A stretch of DNA of 64,000 nt, from the NCBI RefSeq assembly GCF_009864005.1, contig NZ_WEZQ01000005.1, positions 372,408 to 436,407 of the forward strand, in the 5' to 3' direction. A program made the translations under genes and the position numbers. Below the pieces are notes generated by a model. It was not told the DNA's origin and ran no database searches. It was given only the letters and a program-made list of their open reading frames with translations. This document shows positions 34,413 to 44,402 of this stretch, piece by piece (positions within the stretch are counted from its first letter, which is position 1; each line of letters begins with the position of its first letter). This DNA comes from Furfurilactobacillus milii. GTDB taxonomy: Bacteria; Bacillota; Bacilli; Lactobacillales; Lactobacillaceae.

Positions 34413-34898
34413 TTATTCAGCGTTCTTAACGGATAAAATTGAAACTTTCATTGACCCAGCAGGAATTTTAATTTCTACTTCATCCCCAACTTTGTGACCA
34501 ATCAAACTGCGAGCGATTGGCGAATCGTTTGAAATCTTGCCACTCATCGGGTCAGCTTCGGCAGCACCGACAATGGTGTAACTTTCTGGTTCTTCATCAG
34601 GCAGTTCCTTAAAACTGACCAATTTACCAATTGAAACTTCATCAGCAGCCACTGCATTACTGTCAATAATTTCAGCATTGTGTAACATTGTTTCGACCAA
34701 TGAAATTCGGCTTTCAATGTTAGATTGTTCATCCTTGGCAGATTCATATTCAGAGTTTTCTGACAAATCACCAAAACCACGCGCAATCTTAATGCGTTCA
34801 ATAATCTGCGGACGGGTCACTGTTTTTAAATTTTCTAATTCTTTTTCTAGTTTAGCTTTACCCTCTTCAGTCATTGGGTATGTTTTTTCTTCAGCCAT
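34413..34898 (-). CDS. greA: Transcription elongation factor GreA
   Basis: Rescues backtracked RNA polymerase by stimulating transcript cleavage. It has 161 residues: an N-terminal antiparallel coiled coil (1-77) whose tip carries the acidic [17 protein letters not shown] (Asp/Glu needed for cleavage), and a C-terminal FKBP-like domain with [29 protein letters not shown] precedes ATG. It is monocistronic, with a promoter of its own. Confidence 0.97.
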   Translation of the reverse strand: MAEEKTYPMTEEGKAKLEKELENLKTVTRPQIIERIKIARGFGDLSENSEYESAKDEQSNIESRISLVETMLHNAEIIDSNAVAADEVSIGKLVSFKELPDEEPESYTIVGAAEADPMSGKISNDSPIARSLIGHKVGDEVEIKIPAGSMKVSILSVKNAE

Positions 34899-34936
34899 AG
34901 TTAGAGGCTCCTTTGTAACTAATTTCGACAGTCACA

Positions 34937-34965
34937 AGGTTACCATGTGATCTACACCTTGTAAA
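34937..34965 (-). promoter_or_regulatory. Promoter for greA with internal inverted repeat
   Basis: TTTACA, 17 bases, TAACCT on the - strand. ACAAGGT (34956-34962 read on -) and ACCTTGT (34934-34940) form a 7-bp inverted repeat spanning the -35 to -10 region, a possible operator. Confidence 0.6.
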
Positions 34966-35026
34966 CGGCTTCCTGGAAAAAAACACACATTCTCTGGTTG
35001 AATTACGTAAATCACAATCTCAAAAG

Positions 35027-35068
35027 ACAAAAAAACAGCAAATCCAGATAGAGTTTCTGTTTTTGCCG
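35027..35068 (-). terminator. Terminator after udk
   Basis: A-rich/T-rich hairpin CAAAAACAGaAA / TTtGCTGTTTTTTTG on the - strand, just after the udk stop. Confidence 0.6.
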
Positions 35069-35083
35069 TTTAAGGTGAACTAT

Positions 35084-35761
35084 TTATGCTTCTTTATGAT
35101 TGGCCTGTTTAAACAGGTTATCCTTACCGTCTCGTGCCAAAATGTCACGAATCTTCGTTGACAGAAGATCAATGGCGACTGTGTTTTCGCCGCCTTCTGG
35201 AACGATGATATCAGCATAACGCTTAGTTGGTTCCACAAATTCGTGATACATCGGTTTAACCGTCGCTAAATACTGTTTAATAACAGTATCCAATGTTCGC
35301 CCTCGCTCATTTATATCACGTTGAATCCGTCGAATGATCCGAATGTCATCGTCCGTATCCACGTATACCTTAATATCCATTAAGTCACGCAGACGAGGAT
35401 CATCAAGAATCAAAATACCTTCTAAAATAATTACATCGCGTGGTTCCTGCCGAATCGTTTCGGCACTGCGCGTTGATTCTTTATAATCATAAACTGGCTT
35501 ATCAATGGCTTGATAGTGAATCAACTGATCAAGCTGTTCAATTAAAAGATCATTGTCATACGCTAACGGATGATCATAATTAACCGCTTTTCTTTCAGCC
35601 ATCGTCATTTCAGCTTGATCATTGTAGTAAGAATCTTGTTGCATAATCAGAATTGAATGGCCGGCAAGCTGGTTATAGATTGCCCGGCTAACTGTCGTTT
35701 TACCACTACCAGACCCGCCGGTAACGCCAATTACAATTGGCCGTTTTGTCTGCTCTGTCAT
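35084..35761 (-). CDS. udk: Uridine kinase
   Basis: Phosphorylates uridine and cytidine for pyrimidine salvage. It has 225 residues with P-loop GGSGSGKT at 15-22, the nucleoside region QQDSYYNDQ and [17 protein letters not shown], and the lid residues [15 protein letters not shown]. The start is the ATG of [10 protein letters not shown] with GAGGG 8 bases upstream, placing it 20 bp after mltG; a longer frame starts inside the mltG stop. mltG-udk-greA is the usual Firmicutes order. Confidence 0.96.
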   Translation of the reverse strand: MTEQTKRPIVIGVTGGSGSGKTTVSRAIYNQLAGHSILIMQQDSYYNDQAEMTMAERKAVNYDHPLAYDNDLLIEQLDQLIHYQAIDKPVYDYKESTRSAETIRQEPRDVIILEGILILDDPRLRDLMDIKVYVDTDDDIRIIRRIQRDINERGRTLDTVIKQYLATVKPMYHEFVEPTKRYADIIVPEGGENTVAIDLLSTKIRDILARDGKDNLFKQANHKEA

Positions 35762-35781
35762 CACTGATGCCCTCTTACTCA

Positions 35782-36900
35782 TTATTTTTGTTTATTATTA
35801 TCGTTTTGATACTTTTGCGTGTATGCATTTTGTTCATCCAACGTCTTGGAGAAATGAATCTTACCTGTCTTCATATTAGCTACAAAGTACAAGTAATCTT
35901 GATCTTCATCAGTTGGCTGAGCAATAGCTTTAATAGCATATATCCCAGGGTTATTAAATGGCCCTGGTCCGTAACCGGTATTGGCATACAAATTATAAGG
36001 CGAATCAACCTTTAAATCTGCCAGTGATAAGTTAGGTTTATGCGTCTGCAAAGCGTATTGAACGGATACATCTGATTGTAACGGCATCTTAGCCTTAATC
36101 CGGTTGAAGAATACGCCAGCTACTTTCTGCATATCACTTGGCGTATTAGCTTCCTTTTGAGCCAATGAAGCCAGCGTCATGGCTTGTTGTACGGTCAAGT
36201 TTTCCTGCTGGAATTCAGACAAGTATGGTTGAATACGTTGATTAGTAGCGGCAACCATTTGTTCAACTAATCCCTTTAAATTCTTTGGTTTCTTAGTATC
36301 ATATACGGCTGGGAACAAATAGCCTTCCAAATGGTAACGAACATCTGAAGCCGACATCGTCGACGACAACAGATCTGGATAAAGCTTTTGAAGACCATTC
36401 AAGAAATCTTGGTCCTTCATCAAGTTTAGGAAATCCTGCTTTGTATATTTGGAATGCTTTGGCAAAGATGCTGCAATCTGATCAACAGATTCGCCTTCAG
36501 TAATAAGAAGTGAATTTTTCGACGTTGTAATAAGCGGCGTATCTGACCCGACACCGTTCAATTGCTTAGCCACTTGTTTGACATCCATGTTCTTTGTCAC
36601 AACGAAATATCCGGCCTTAAAGTCTGCCAGATTATGATCAGCAATATACTTGTTAAAAGTTGACGCACTTTTGATAGCACCAGCTTTTTGCAATTCAGAA
36701 GCAACTTGATCTGAAGTCGCTCCTTGCTGAACTTCGATTTGAACTTTCTTGTGACTCTTCGGATCAACGGCCTTCAAGTTATTGGTGTAAGTCATATTGC
36801 GGCCAACGACCACGCCAACAATAATGAGCACAATCGCAATGAAGATACCAATTAACCAGTAACGGCCGGCATGTGACCGGCGGCGCCTGCGACGTTGCAT
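35782..36900 (-). CDS. mltG: Endolytic murein transglycosylase MltG
   Basis: Membrane-bound lytic transglycosylase that cuts nascent glycan strands and helps set their length. It has 372 residues: an Arg-rich cytosolic start ([13 protein letters not shown]), one membrane helix (14-34), LysM-like region, and the YceG domain with [13 protein letters not shown] and catalytic Glu250 in [11 protein letters not shown], followed by [11 protein letters not shown] and [26 protein letters not shown] precedes ATG. Probably cotranscribed with udk. Confidence 0.95.
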   Translation of the reverse strand: MQRRRRRRSHAGRYWLIGIFIAIVLIIVGVVVGRNMTYTNNLKAVDPKSHKKVQIEVQQGATSDQVASELQKAGAIKSASTFNKYIADHNLADFKAGYFVVTKNMDVKQVAKQLNGVGSDTPLITTSKNSLLITEGESVDQIAASLPKHSKYTKQDFLNLMKDQDFLNGLQKLYPDLLSSTMSASDVRYHLEGYLFPAVYDTKKPKNLKGLVEQMVAATNQRIQPYLSEFQQENLTVQQAMTLASLAQKEANTPSDMQKVAGVFFNRIKAKMPLQSDVSVQYALQTHKPNLSLADLKVDSPYNLYANTGYGPGPFNNPGIYAIKAIAQPTDEDQDYLYFVANMKTGKIHFSKTLDEQNAYTQKYQNDNNKQK

Positions 36901-37046
36901 AATATTAAGTTCCCCCTCTTAAAAAATCATCTTTTACATTGTAGCGAAAAATAGACTGCAACACCACATTTCACATAGCAATGACATCTTTTTGACACAT
37001 TTGCTAATCACAAATTGCTTTTTTGCGGTCATGCTTCCCTTACGAC

Positions 37047-37097
37047 GACAAAAAGTGCCATGGTGACTTCTCAAATTGAGAGTACCATGGCACTTAA
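37047..37097 (-). terminator. Terminator after pheT
   Basis: AAGTGCCATGGT(ac)TCTCAATTTGAGA(agtc)ACCATGGCACTT followed by TTTG on the - strand; a very stable double stem. Confidence 0.88.
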
Positions 37098-37144
37098 TTT
37101 ATGGAACAAGTAACGAATCCATTCGAAATTAATCAGAATTTTTA

Positions 37145-39556
37145 TTAACGAATTTCAGCATCAAATTCCTTCTCTAAAGCAGCGGTTACTTTGTCAAACG
37201 CCTTAGTCACATCGGCCTCAACTAATGTCGACTGACGGTCACGGTAGGTCAACGTATATGCCAGTGACTTCTTGCCAGCTGGTAAATGGACGCCTTCGTA
37301 GACGTCAAACAGCTGAACATCTGCCAAATGTGCGCCACCACGCTTGTTGATTAAAGCAACAACATCCGCATTAGTCACGGACTGATCCACAAGAATGGCG
37401 ATATCACGTGTAACATCCGGGAACTTCGAAATCGGTTCATACTGTTGTTGATCATGTGGTGCGTCAATAAGTGCCTGCAGATTCAACTCGAATACGTAAG
37501 TGTCAGGAATCTTATAATCGCTGGCTACTTCAGGGTGAACTTGACCGACAAAACCAACGACCTGGTCACCAACATAAATGTCGGCTGTCCGACCCGGATG
37601 CATCTGCGCATGAGCCTGAGTTGCTTCATAGTGAACTGGTTCTGACAGACCCATGTCGTGCAAGAATAAGTCAACGATTCCTTTGATACCGTAAAAATCA
37701 ATCGTATCGGCTTCTGCATGCCATGTTTTGGTTGTCAGTGTACCGGTGACTGCCCCAGCAATGTGTTCAACTTCCAATGGTCGAATTGCATCACCTTCGC
37801 GATAGAATACGCGACCTTGTTCATAAAGGGCGACATTCTTCTGTTTACGGGCAACATTATAGGCAATATCATCCAGTAATCCACTAATTAAATTCATCCG
37901 GGCGGTTGTATGGTCAGTACTCATTGGGAAAGCCAACTCAGTAGGTTCACTATCTCGCATCATGAACTGCTCAGCCTTAGCGGTCGTTGTCAAAGCATAA
38001 CTAATTGCCTGATTTAACCCAGCGCCCTCTAATAGTCGTCGTGAGTCACGAATAATCCGTTGTTTGAATGTTAATGCACCTGGCGTCATCGTGCCATATG
38101 GCAACGTAGACGGAATATTATCATAACCATATAAACGAGCGACTTCTTCAAATAGATCGGCCTCAATATGAATATCCCAGCGACGAGCCGGCACTGTGAC
38201 GTTGAATGTCTCACCGTCGTTGTCAGTCGGAAAGTTAAGATGATCAAAAATGGTCTGAACCTGGTCAGTTGTCAATTGAGTGCCCAACACATGATTAATC
38301 CGCGTTAACGTGACGCTAACCTTGGCAGGTTCAACAGGCGTGTCGCTGCCAACACCAGTCCCTTGTTCTGTCTGTCCCTGTCCAAGTTCAGCCATGAGGG
38401 CTGCAGCATGGTCTAAGGCATTTTGATTATCGTCCTTATTAACACCGCGTTCGAAGCGCATTGAAGCCTCTGAATGGAGATTAAAGAAACGCGCTGTTTT
38501 ACGAATCTTAATTGGATCAAAAATGGCGCTTTCGATTGCAATCGTCGTCGTATTATCATCAATCTCCGTGTCCAAACCACCCATCGTGCCGGCAAGGGCA
38601 ATTGCATGTTTGTCATCAGCAATAACCATATCGCTATCACGCAATTTGCGATCTTCACCATCGAGAGTCGTTAAGTGTTCGCCTTCATCTGCCAAACGAA
38701 CGTGAATATGATGACTAGAAAGTTTGTCATAGTCAAACGCATGCAATGGTTGACCATATGTCAACATGATGTAGTTAGTCACATCAACGATGTTATTAAT
38801 TGGCCGCATACCGGCTTCCCACAGCCGTTTTTGTAGCCACAGTGGACTATCCTGAATGGTGACGCCGCTGACGATACGCATTTTATATGTTGGTGCCAAT
38901 GTCTCATCTACTGAAAATTGTAATAGGTCACTGACTTTGCGTGAGCCATCCTCATTTAGCGAGAACGTTGGCATTTTAGGTGTCTTGCCATAAATGGCGC
39001 CAACTTCCCAAGCAGTTCCGTTCATCGAGTTCATGTCACCACGGTTAGGCGTTAGGTCAGTCTCAACAATGTCGTCATCCATCCCCAAAATTGGAAAGAC
39101 GGATGAACCGTTCTCACTGTCTGCTGGCAAAATATAAATGCCCTCATCATAAGCCTTCGGTGCAATCTTCTCGTCGAATCCAATTTCTTGAAGCGCACAC
39201 AGCATGCCGTTTGAAGCAACGCCCCGCATCTTGCTCTTTTTAATTTTGTGATGACCGGCAATCCAGGCCCCTGGCAAAGCAACGATCACTTTTTGTCCCG
39301 TGGCAACATTTGGTGCACCACAAACAATTTGTAATGGCTCATCTTCGCCAACGTCAACCTGGCAGATGTGCAAATGATCTGAGTCTGGATGTGGCTCAAC
39401 GCTGAGCGTTTCACCCACCACTAGCTTGCTCATACCATCGCTCATTTTATAAACTTGGTCGACCTCGACCGCTGTTCGTTCAATCTTCTCACCCAACGTC
39501 TGTGGGTCCACGTCCAGGGTGAGGTATTCATTTAACCAATCCATTGAAACTTTCAT
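37145..39556 (-). CDS. pheT: Phenylalanine-tRNA ligase beta subunit
   Basis: Beta subunit of the alpha2-beta2 PheRS; binds tRNA and edits mischarged Tyr-tRNA. It has 803 residues: EMAP-like tRNA-binding domain (about 40-150, HPDSDHLHICQVDVG), B3/4 editing domain, B5 domain, catalytic-like core and the C-terminal FDX-ACB anticodon-binding domain (ISKFPDVTRDIAILVDQSVT.. to the end). It lies 9 bp after pheS, with GGGGG as ribosome-binding site inside the gap and pheS end. Controlled by the upstream T-box. Confidence 0.98.
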   Translation of the reverse strand: MKVSMDWLNEYLTLDVDPQTLGEKIERTAVEVDQVYKMSDGMSKLVVGETLSVEPHPDSDHLHICQVDVGEDEPLQIVCGAPNVATGQKVIVALPGAWIAGHHKIKKSKMRGVASNGMLCALQEIGFDEKIAPKAYDEGIYILPADSENGSSVFPILGMDDDIVETDLTPNRGDMNSMNGTAWEVGAIYGKTPKMPTFSLNEDGSRKVSDLLQFSVDETLAPTYKMRIVSGVTIQDSPLWLQKRLWEAGMRPINNIVDVTNYIMLTYGQPLHAFDYDKLSSHHIHVRLADEGEHLTTLDGEDRKLRDSDMVIADDKHAIALAGTMGGLDTEIDDNTTTIAIESAIFDPIKIRKTARFFNLHSEASMRFERGVNKDDNQNALDHAAALMAELGQGQTEQGTGVGSDTPVEPAKVSVTLTRINHVLGTQLTTDQVQTIFDHLNFPTDNDGETFNVTVPARRWDIHIEADLFEEVARLYGYDNIPSTLPYGTMTPGALTFKQRIIRDSRRLLEGAGLNQAISYALTTTAKAEQFMMRDSEPTELAFPMSTDHTTARMNLISGLLDDIAYNVARKQKNVALYEQGRVFYREGDAIRPLEVEHIAGAVTGTLTTKTWHAEADTIDFYGIKGIVDLFLHDMGLSEPVHYEATQAHAQMHPGRTADIYVGDQVVGFVGQVHPEVASDYKIPDTYVFELNLQALIDAPHDQQQYEPISKFPDVTRDIAILVDQSVTNADVVALINKRGGAHLADVQLFDVYEGVHLPAGKKSLAYTLTYRDRQSTLVEADVTKAFDKVTAALEKEFDAEIR

Positions 39557-39565
39557 CGCTGTAGT

Positions 39566-40612
39566 CTACCCCCGTTTGTAAAATTGTGTTAAGAAGCGTG
39601 TGTCGTTTAAATAGAAATTACGAATGTCATCGACACCGTATTTCAACATAGCAAACCGATCAGGTCCTAGACCGAAGGCAAATCCACCATAAACGGAAGA
39701 ATCGACCCCAGCCATCTTCAGCACATTAGGGTGCACCATACCGGCTCCTAACACTTCGATCCAACCGGTATTCTTGCAGACGGCACAGCCCTTGCCCATA
39801 CAGTTGAAACACGTAATGTCTGCTTCAACAGAAGGTTCCGTGAACGGGAAGTAGCTTGGTCGCAAACGAACATCAAATTCATCCCCAAACAGATTAGCGG
39901 CAACCATTTCCAACGTTCCCTTCAAATCAGCCATGGTTACATGTTTGTCAATTACTAGCCCTTCCACTTGATGGAATTGATGGCTGTGGGTAGCATCGTC
40001 AGTATCGCGACGATAAACCCGACCAGGACTGATCATCTTCAACGGTCCCTTACTAAAGTCATGAGCTTCCATTGCCCGCGCCTGATTAGGACTGGTATGC
40101 GTTCTCATGAGAATTTCCGGTGTAATGTAAAACGTGTCCTGCATGTCACGGGCTGGATGATCTTTTGGCAAGTTCATCATTTCAAAGTTGTGGTGATCGT
40201 CTTCAACTTCTGGTCCATCGACAACTTGGTAGCCCATTCCTAAGAACATGTCTTCCAGTTGATCAATAATTCGCTGAATCACATGCGGTTGGCCCTGTGC
40301 AACCGGCGTGCCAGGCAATGTAACATCCAGCGTTTCGGATGCCAGCTTAGCATTAATCGCTGCCTTTTTAAGTTCTTGATTCCGTTCTTCAATAGCCGCC
40401 GTCAACTCATCACGAATTTGATTGGCGAAGCTCCCAATCTTGGGACGTTCTTCTGCTGAAACATCACGCAAACCACGTAAAGCTTGCGTAATTGGACCTT
40501 TCTTACCTAGTAATTGAACGCGAATTTCATTAATACGGTCTAAGCTGTCACCTTTTTTTATGTCAGCCAATCCCCGATCATGCAATTCTTGCAGTCGTTC
40601 TCTTAATGCCAT
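39566..40612 (-). CDS. pheS: Phenylalanine-tRNA ligase alpha subunit
   Basis: Catalytic subunit charging tRNA-Phe. It has 348 residues: an N-terminal coiled coil (1-85), then class II motifs: motif 1 near [14 protein letters not shown], motif 2 [10 protein letters not shown]...[25 protein letters not shown], motif 3 [14 protein letters not shown]. Phe-pocket residues FTEPSVE are present. A C-x-x-C pair ([12 protein letters not shown]) is retained. TAGGAGG precedes ATG. First gene of the T-box-controlled pheST operon. Confidence 0.98.
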   Translation of the reverse strand: MALRERLQELHDRGLADIKKGDSLDRINEIRVQLLGKKGPITQALRGLRDVSAEERPKIGSFANQIRDELTAAIEERNQELKKAAINAKLASETLDVTLPGTPVAQGQPHVIQRIIDQLEDMFLGMGYQVVDGPEVEDDHHNFEMMNLPKDHPARDMQDTFYITPEILMRTHTSPNQARAMEAHDFSKGPLKMISPGRVYRRDTDDATHSHQFHQVEGLVIDKHVTMADLKGTLEMVAANLFGDEFDVRLRPSYFPFTEPSVEADITCFNCMGKGCAVCKNTGWIEVLGAGMVHPNVLKMAGVDSSVYGGFAFGLGPDRFAMLKYGVDDIRNFYLNDTRFLTQFYKRG

Positions 40613-40668
40613 GTGCTGCCTCCTAAAAGTTAGTCTATCTACCCAAATGTGTGCTTAATCTTTGTTAA

Positions 40669-40935
40669 ACAAAAAAATCCCTTTCCTGATAAAAATCAGG
40701 AAAGGGACGACGAATCGCGGTACCACCCTCGTTGCACATCATTTACAAACACAAATAATGCACCACTTAAAACCGTTAACGGAGGTCCCGGAGAATTTTT
40801 TGCCTACATTATCAAACATAAGCGCCCAACTTCTGCTCAAAAAGTGAATTCGCTGTGCCTCTCATGAACGACTTTCAATCAATGGTCGTTCTTCCTGGCT
40901 AACTCAACACAGTTACTCTTTTTTATCGTCGCATT
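40669..40935 (-). promoter_or_regulatory. T-box riboswitch (Phe) controlling pheST
   Basis: On the - strand the 5' UTR holds the canonical T-box AGGGTGGTACCGCG and downstream the terminator CCCTTTCCTGATT / AATCAGGAAAGGG with T7. A specifier UUC (Phe) sits in GCGAATTCAC (40846-40848 on +) on the 3' side of Stem I. Uncharged tRNA-Phe would pair with the specifier and T-box and allow read-through into pheS. Confidence 0.93.
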
Positions 40936-40998
40936 TAATTATGAGTAAGTTTACAAAAATTAATTTTATGCTAATGGTGCCACGTAGTCAATGGCCGA

Positions 40999-41343
40999 CT
41001 AACAACCTTCGCCATTCCATTTGTCTGACCACGCGTGAATCGTGTCCATCATGTCTTGCATATCGCGACCTTTGTCGGTCAGTCGATATTCGATCAACGC
41101 AGAATCATCATGCGTTGTACGAGACACAATACCTGCCTCTTCCAGCTCTTTTAACCGTTCGACCAACATCCGATCAGAACACTTATCAATTGAACTGGCA
41201 ATGTCCTTAAAACGCAAAGCACCCTGAGCCAACAGTGATTCAATAATTAACCCATTCCACTTTTTACCCAAGATTGAAAAGGTGCGTTCAAACTTTGGAC
41301 AGAGTTTGAAATCTGTCATTGCTGTCATTGTCTCTGACATCAT
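40999..41343 (-). CDS. HxlR-family winged-helix regulator
   Basis: A 114-residue MarR-like DNA-binding protein of the HxlR group, whose members often sense thiol or aldehyde stress. Family features: LCPKFERTFSILGKKWNGLI with an N-terminal Cys, LLAQGALRFKDIASSID, and DRMLVERLKELEEAGIVSR. It has three Cys residues, including Cys15 at the position used for redox sensing in HypR-type proteins. AAGGGGG precedes ATG. No divergent target gene is adjacent; the target is unknown. Confidence 0.88.
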   Translation of the reverse strand: MMSETMTAMTDFKLCPKFERTFSILGKKWNGLIIESLLAQGALRFKDIASSIDKCSDRMLVERLKELEEAGIVSRTTHDDSALIEYRLTDKGRDMQDMMDTIHAWSDKWNGEGC

Positions 41344-41387
41344 GTACGCCCCCTTCCTCTTTAAAATATGTTAACTGCTTTTTCTCA

Positions 41388-41891
41388 TTAAAAAGACGCC
41401 GTCGTTTTCACAAGCGCAACAAAACCTGCGACTTTTGAACGTAAGGGCCCAAAATATTCGTGAGAGGCTTCATAGTCGTCAACTAGCGAGACCAACAAAC
41501 TTTCCTTATATTTTGGCATCGCCATGGTTAGACCAAACATATGCTTCAAAATGATGTCTTTTTCCATGTCCGACAATTCCGTGATCTTTTCGGCATTTCG
41601 TAATGACACCCGTGGATGAATAAAGGCATGCGTGCCTAAATCAAACTTGGTTGTCCGCCAATCGTAATAAAACAGGTCGTGAAGTAATCCAGCACGTGCA
41701 ACGGCCTGATAATTCCAGCCCCGCCGTTTAGCAATCTTATAACTGTCAAACGAAACACCTAAGCTATGTTCCAATCGGTTGCTGTGATGATGTTGGGTGA
41801 AGTTCGCTAAACGTTGCACTTCTGGACGAGCCAATAAATCACTCACTAATGCAACATACTCAGAATCCTGTTTCCACTCATTTGGTTTCAT
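41388..41891 (-). CDS. HD-domain phosphohydrolase
   Basis: A 167-residue HD-superfamily protein, predicted metal-dependent phosphohydrolase of unknown substrate. Motifs: an upstream His in RLEHSLGVSFDSYKIAKR, HD pair in ARAGLLHDLFYYDW, further His in THAFIHPR, and Asp in SLVDDYEAS. AAAGGA precedes ATG. It lies between HxlR and a TrmH-family gene, all on the - strand; spacing above 130 bp suggests separate transcripts. Confidence 0.85.
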   Translation of the reverse strand: MKPNEWKQDSEYVALVSDLLARPEVQRLANFTQHHHSNRLEHSLGVSFDSYKIAKRRGWNYQAVARAGLLHDLFYYDWRTTKFDLGTHAFIHPRVSLRNAEKITELSDMEKDIILKHMFGLTMAMPKYKESLLVSLVDDYEASHEYFGPLRSKVAGFVALVKTTASF

Positions 41892-42024
41892 TCAATGCTT
41901 CCTTTTTAAGTTGTATGAAGTGCCCATTTGAATCTGAAAGGTATTGTAGCAGGTTTGCTTACTTTTGCATAGTCTTATGCACTAATATTTTTCACTTTCG
42001 GAAAAGTCACTGTCTTGTCTGAAA

Positions 42025-42795
42025 CTATTGTTCTTTCAGCCGAAACATGAGCACACCGGCAGCGATAGCAACATTTAATGACTCTGCCTGGCCCAGAATT
42101 GGGATATACAAATTAGCCGTCGTAACATCCCCTAATGCTGGTGTCATGCCATTACCCTCATTGCCCATAATGAGTCCAAACGCACCTTCTGGCTTTACTT
42201 CGCGATAATTTTTTGCTTCTGGATTGAGCTGAGTGCCATAGACCTCGATGCCAGACCGTTTAAAATAGCGGGTTGCAGAAAATAAATCTTCAGATACCAG
42301 TTTGACATGAAATTGGCTGCCCTGCATTGCTCGAACAACTTTAGGAGAAAATTGATCTGCTGTGCCACGACCAAAGACAACACCCTCAAATCCCGCCGCA
42401 TCGGCTGTCCGCACAATGGTTCCAATATTACCTGGGTCTTGAACGGCATCCAAAAATACCCATGGTTGATGAATGACCTCTGGCAACGTCGTGCTTGTCG
42501 CCGGCATTTTGACCTCGGCAAAAATACCTTGTGGCGTAACCGTGTCACCGATAGCCTTAGCGACCTCGTCACTAATTTCAAACGCGTTTAAATTTGCTGG
42601 CAGCTCATCACGATACTCACGCCATGCCTCATGCGTGCCCATTACTGAAACCAATGTAGTACCAGCAGCAATTGCTTCCTTAACCAGATGCCAGCCATCC
42701 AGCAAATACGTTTGCTGTTGTTCTCGGCCCTTTTTAGTTGCTAGTTTTTTCCAAGTCTTAACCCGACCATTTTGAAGTGATACAATTTTTTCCAT
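42025..42795 (-). CDS. TrmH/SpoU-family RNA 2'-O-methyltransferase
   Basis: SPOUT-fold methyltransferase acting on rRNA or tRNA ribose. It has 256 residues: N-terminal substrate-binding domain (SLQNGRVKTWKKLATKKGRE, YLLDGWHLVKEAI) and the SpoU domain with motif 1 DAVQDPGNIGTIVRTADAAG, motif 2 LIMGNEGNGM and motif 3 IPILGQAESLNVAIAAGVLM. Start is the ATG of MEKIVSLQNG, 7 bases after GAGGT. Divergent from acyP, as in many lactobacilli. Confidence 0.93.
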   Translation of the reverse strand: MEKIVSLQNGRVKTWKKLATKKGREQQQTYLLDGWHLVKEAIAAGTTLVSVMGTHEAWREYRDELPANLNAFEISDEVAKAIGDTVTPQGIFAEVKMPATSTTLPEVIHQPWVFLDAVQDPGNIGTIVRTADAAGFEGVVFGRGTADQFSPKVVRAMQGSQFHVKLVSEDLFSATRYFKRSGIEVYGTQLNPEAKNYREVKPEGAFGLIMGNEGNGMTPALGDVTTANLYIPILGQAESLNVAIAAGVLMFRLKEQ

Positions 42796-42893
42796 AATTT
42801 TTACCTCGCTGGTCAAAATTATAGCATAGTCAGTAGCCATTCATGCTAGCATGGATGTTAAAGCGCGATTAAACTTTAAGGAGGCATCGAACA

Positions 42894-43169
42894 ATGGCTC
42901 AAACAGCTGTCCTACTTACCGCACATGGTCGTGTTCAGGGAGTTGGTTTTCGTTACTCAACTTACCAATTGGCGGTGCGCCACCACATCTATGGCTTTGC
43001 CCGCAACAACGCAGACGGCACCGTTACCATCCTCGCACAGGGTTCGACCGGCATGGTGAACGCTTTTATTGAAGCAATCAAAAAATCACCTAATAGTTGG
43101 GCTAACGTGACTCAACTTGAACAAACAAAGCAAGCAATTCAGCCATTGAAAAAGTTTGACATTTACTGA
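42894..43169 (+). CDS. acyP: Acylphosphatase
   Basis: Hydrolyses acyl phosphates such as 1,3-bisphosphoglycerate. It has 91 residues with GRVQGVGFRYST (Arg20 binds phosphate) and GFARNNADGTVTI, in which the Asn positions the nucleophilic water. AAGGAGG precedes ATG. Encoded 81 bp upstream of yidC in the same direction, the common LAB order. Confidence 0.95.
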   Translation: MAQTAVLLTAHGRVQGVGFRYSTYQLAVRHHIYGFARNNADGTVTILAQGSTGMVNAFIEAIKKSPNSWANVTQLEQTKQAIQPLKKFDIY

Positions 43170-43249
43170 CTAAGCATTGAAATCACGGTGATTATCTAGT
43201 ATTCTTAGCAAGTTAATGAAGTTTAACTTGAAAGGATTCACAGATAATA

Positions 43250-44209
43250 ATGAAAAAAAGAAACCGCCTAGCGGTCATCACGGCCCTCGGCACCCTCACC
43301 CTACTTTTAAGTGGCTGTGTGCGTACCAGTCACGGAAAACCCGTTGGTTATATCTGGAACTACCTTGGCGAGCCGATGGTTCACTTTATGGAATGGGCTG
43401 CTAATTTACTTGGCGGCAGCTATGGTTGGGCCGTCATTCTCCTAACTGTCATCGTTCGGCTCATTTTGCTCCCATTAATGGTCCGTCAATCCAGACAGGC
43501 AACCGTTCAACAAGAAAAGATGTCAATGGTACGGCCTCAAATGAATGACATTCAGGCCCGTCAGAAAGCTGCTAAAACACCTGAAGAACGTAATACAATC
43601 AGTCAAGAGATGATGCAACTATACCGTGATAACGGTATTTCAATGACTGGCGGCATCGGGTGTTTGCCACTGATTATTCAGCTACCTATTTTCGCAGCCC
43701 TGTATGCGGCAATCCGATATGCCCCTGAATTAGTAAACGCTACATTCTATGGTATTCATTTGGGAAAGCCAAACATTATCTTGGCGATCCTGTCATTCCT
43801 GGCTTATCTGCTACAAGGCTACCTATCACTACTTGGTTTACCGGAAGATCAAAAGAAACAAATGCGTTCCATGATGATCATGAGTCCCATTATGATTCTG
43901 TTTGTTACTTTCTCCACTCCAGCGGCCTTAGGACTGTACTTCTTCGTCGGTGGTCTGTTCGCTTGTTTGCAGACACTCATCATCGCTTGGTACCGACCAC
44001 GGATACGGAAGCAAGTGGCTAAAGAGCTCGAAAAGAAACAAGCTGAAAATGCAACTCATGTTCAACCTAAGCCTGTTCAGGCAACGGAAACACCAGTCAG
44101 TGCAGCGCCAATAACATCACGTCAACCACAAGAAAAGTCAACTAATGACAACATGGATCATAACAATCGCAAACGTAATGCTGGTAAGCAACAACATCAT
44201 AATGACTAA
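43250..44209 (+). CDS. yidC: Membrane protein insertase YidC (lipoprotein type)
   Basis: Inserts and folds membrane proteins, alone or with Sec. It has 319 residues: a lipoprotein signal with lipobox LSGC (Cys23), then five membrane segments with WAVILLTVIVRLILLPLMVR, whose Arg lies in the hydrophilic groove, the C1 coiled loop (QQEKMSMVRPQMNDIQARQK), GCLPLIIQLPIFAALYAAI, and a basic, Gln/Asn/His-rich tail (HNNRKRNAGKQQHHND) that may contact ribosomes. Firmicutes often have two copies; the other is not in the window. Confidence 0.95.
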   Translation: MKKRNRLAVITALGTLTLLLSGCVRTSHGKPVGYIWNYLGEPMVHFMEWAANLLGGSYGWAVILLTVIVRLILLPLMVRQSRQATVQQEKMSMVRPQMNDIQARQKAAKTPEERNTISQEMMQLYRDNGISMTGGIGCLPLIIQLPIFAALYAAIRYAPELVNATFYGIHLGKPNIILAILSFLAYLLQGYLSLLGLPEDQKKQMRSMMIMSPIMILFVTFSTPAALGLYFFVGGLFACLQTLIIAWYRPRIRKQVAKELEKKQAENATHVQPKPVQATETPVSAAPITSRQPQEKSTNDNMDHNNRKRNAGKQQHHND

Positions 44210-44247
44210 CCGTTTGTTGCAATGATTGCGATGGTTCACTAATAGCA

Positions 44248-44295
44248 CAAAATAAGAGGCCATTCTTCAATTCGAAGGACGACCTCTTATTTTTG
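44248..44295. terminator. Bidirectional terminator after yidC
   Basis: AAATAAGAGG..TTCTTC-aattc-GAAGGA..CCTCTTATTTTT; U runs in both directions. Confidence 0.85.
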
Positions 44296-44402
44296 CGCTA
44301 TTTAACTGAATGTTGAAAATACTGATCAGCTAGTAAAACTTATGGCAAAAAAGGAAAATACTATTTTTAACTCAATTCAAAATTTTCATGGTAAAAAATG
44401 AA

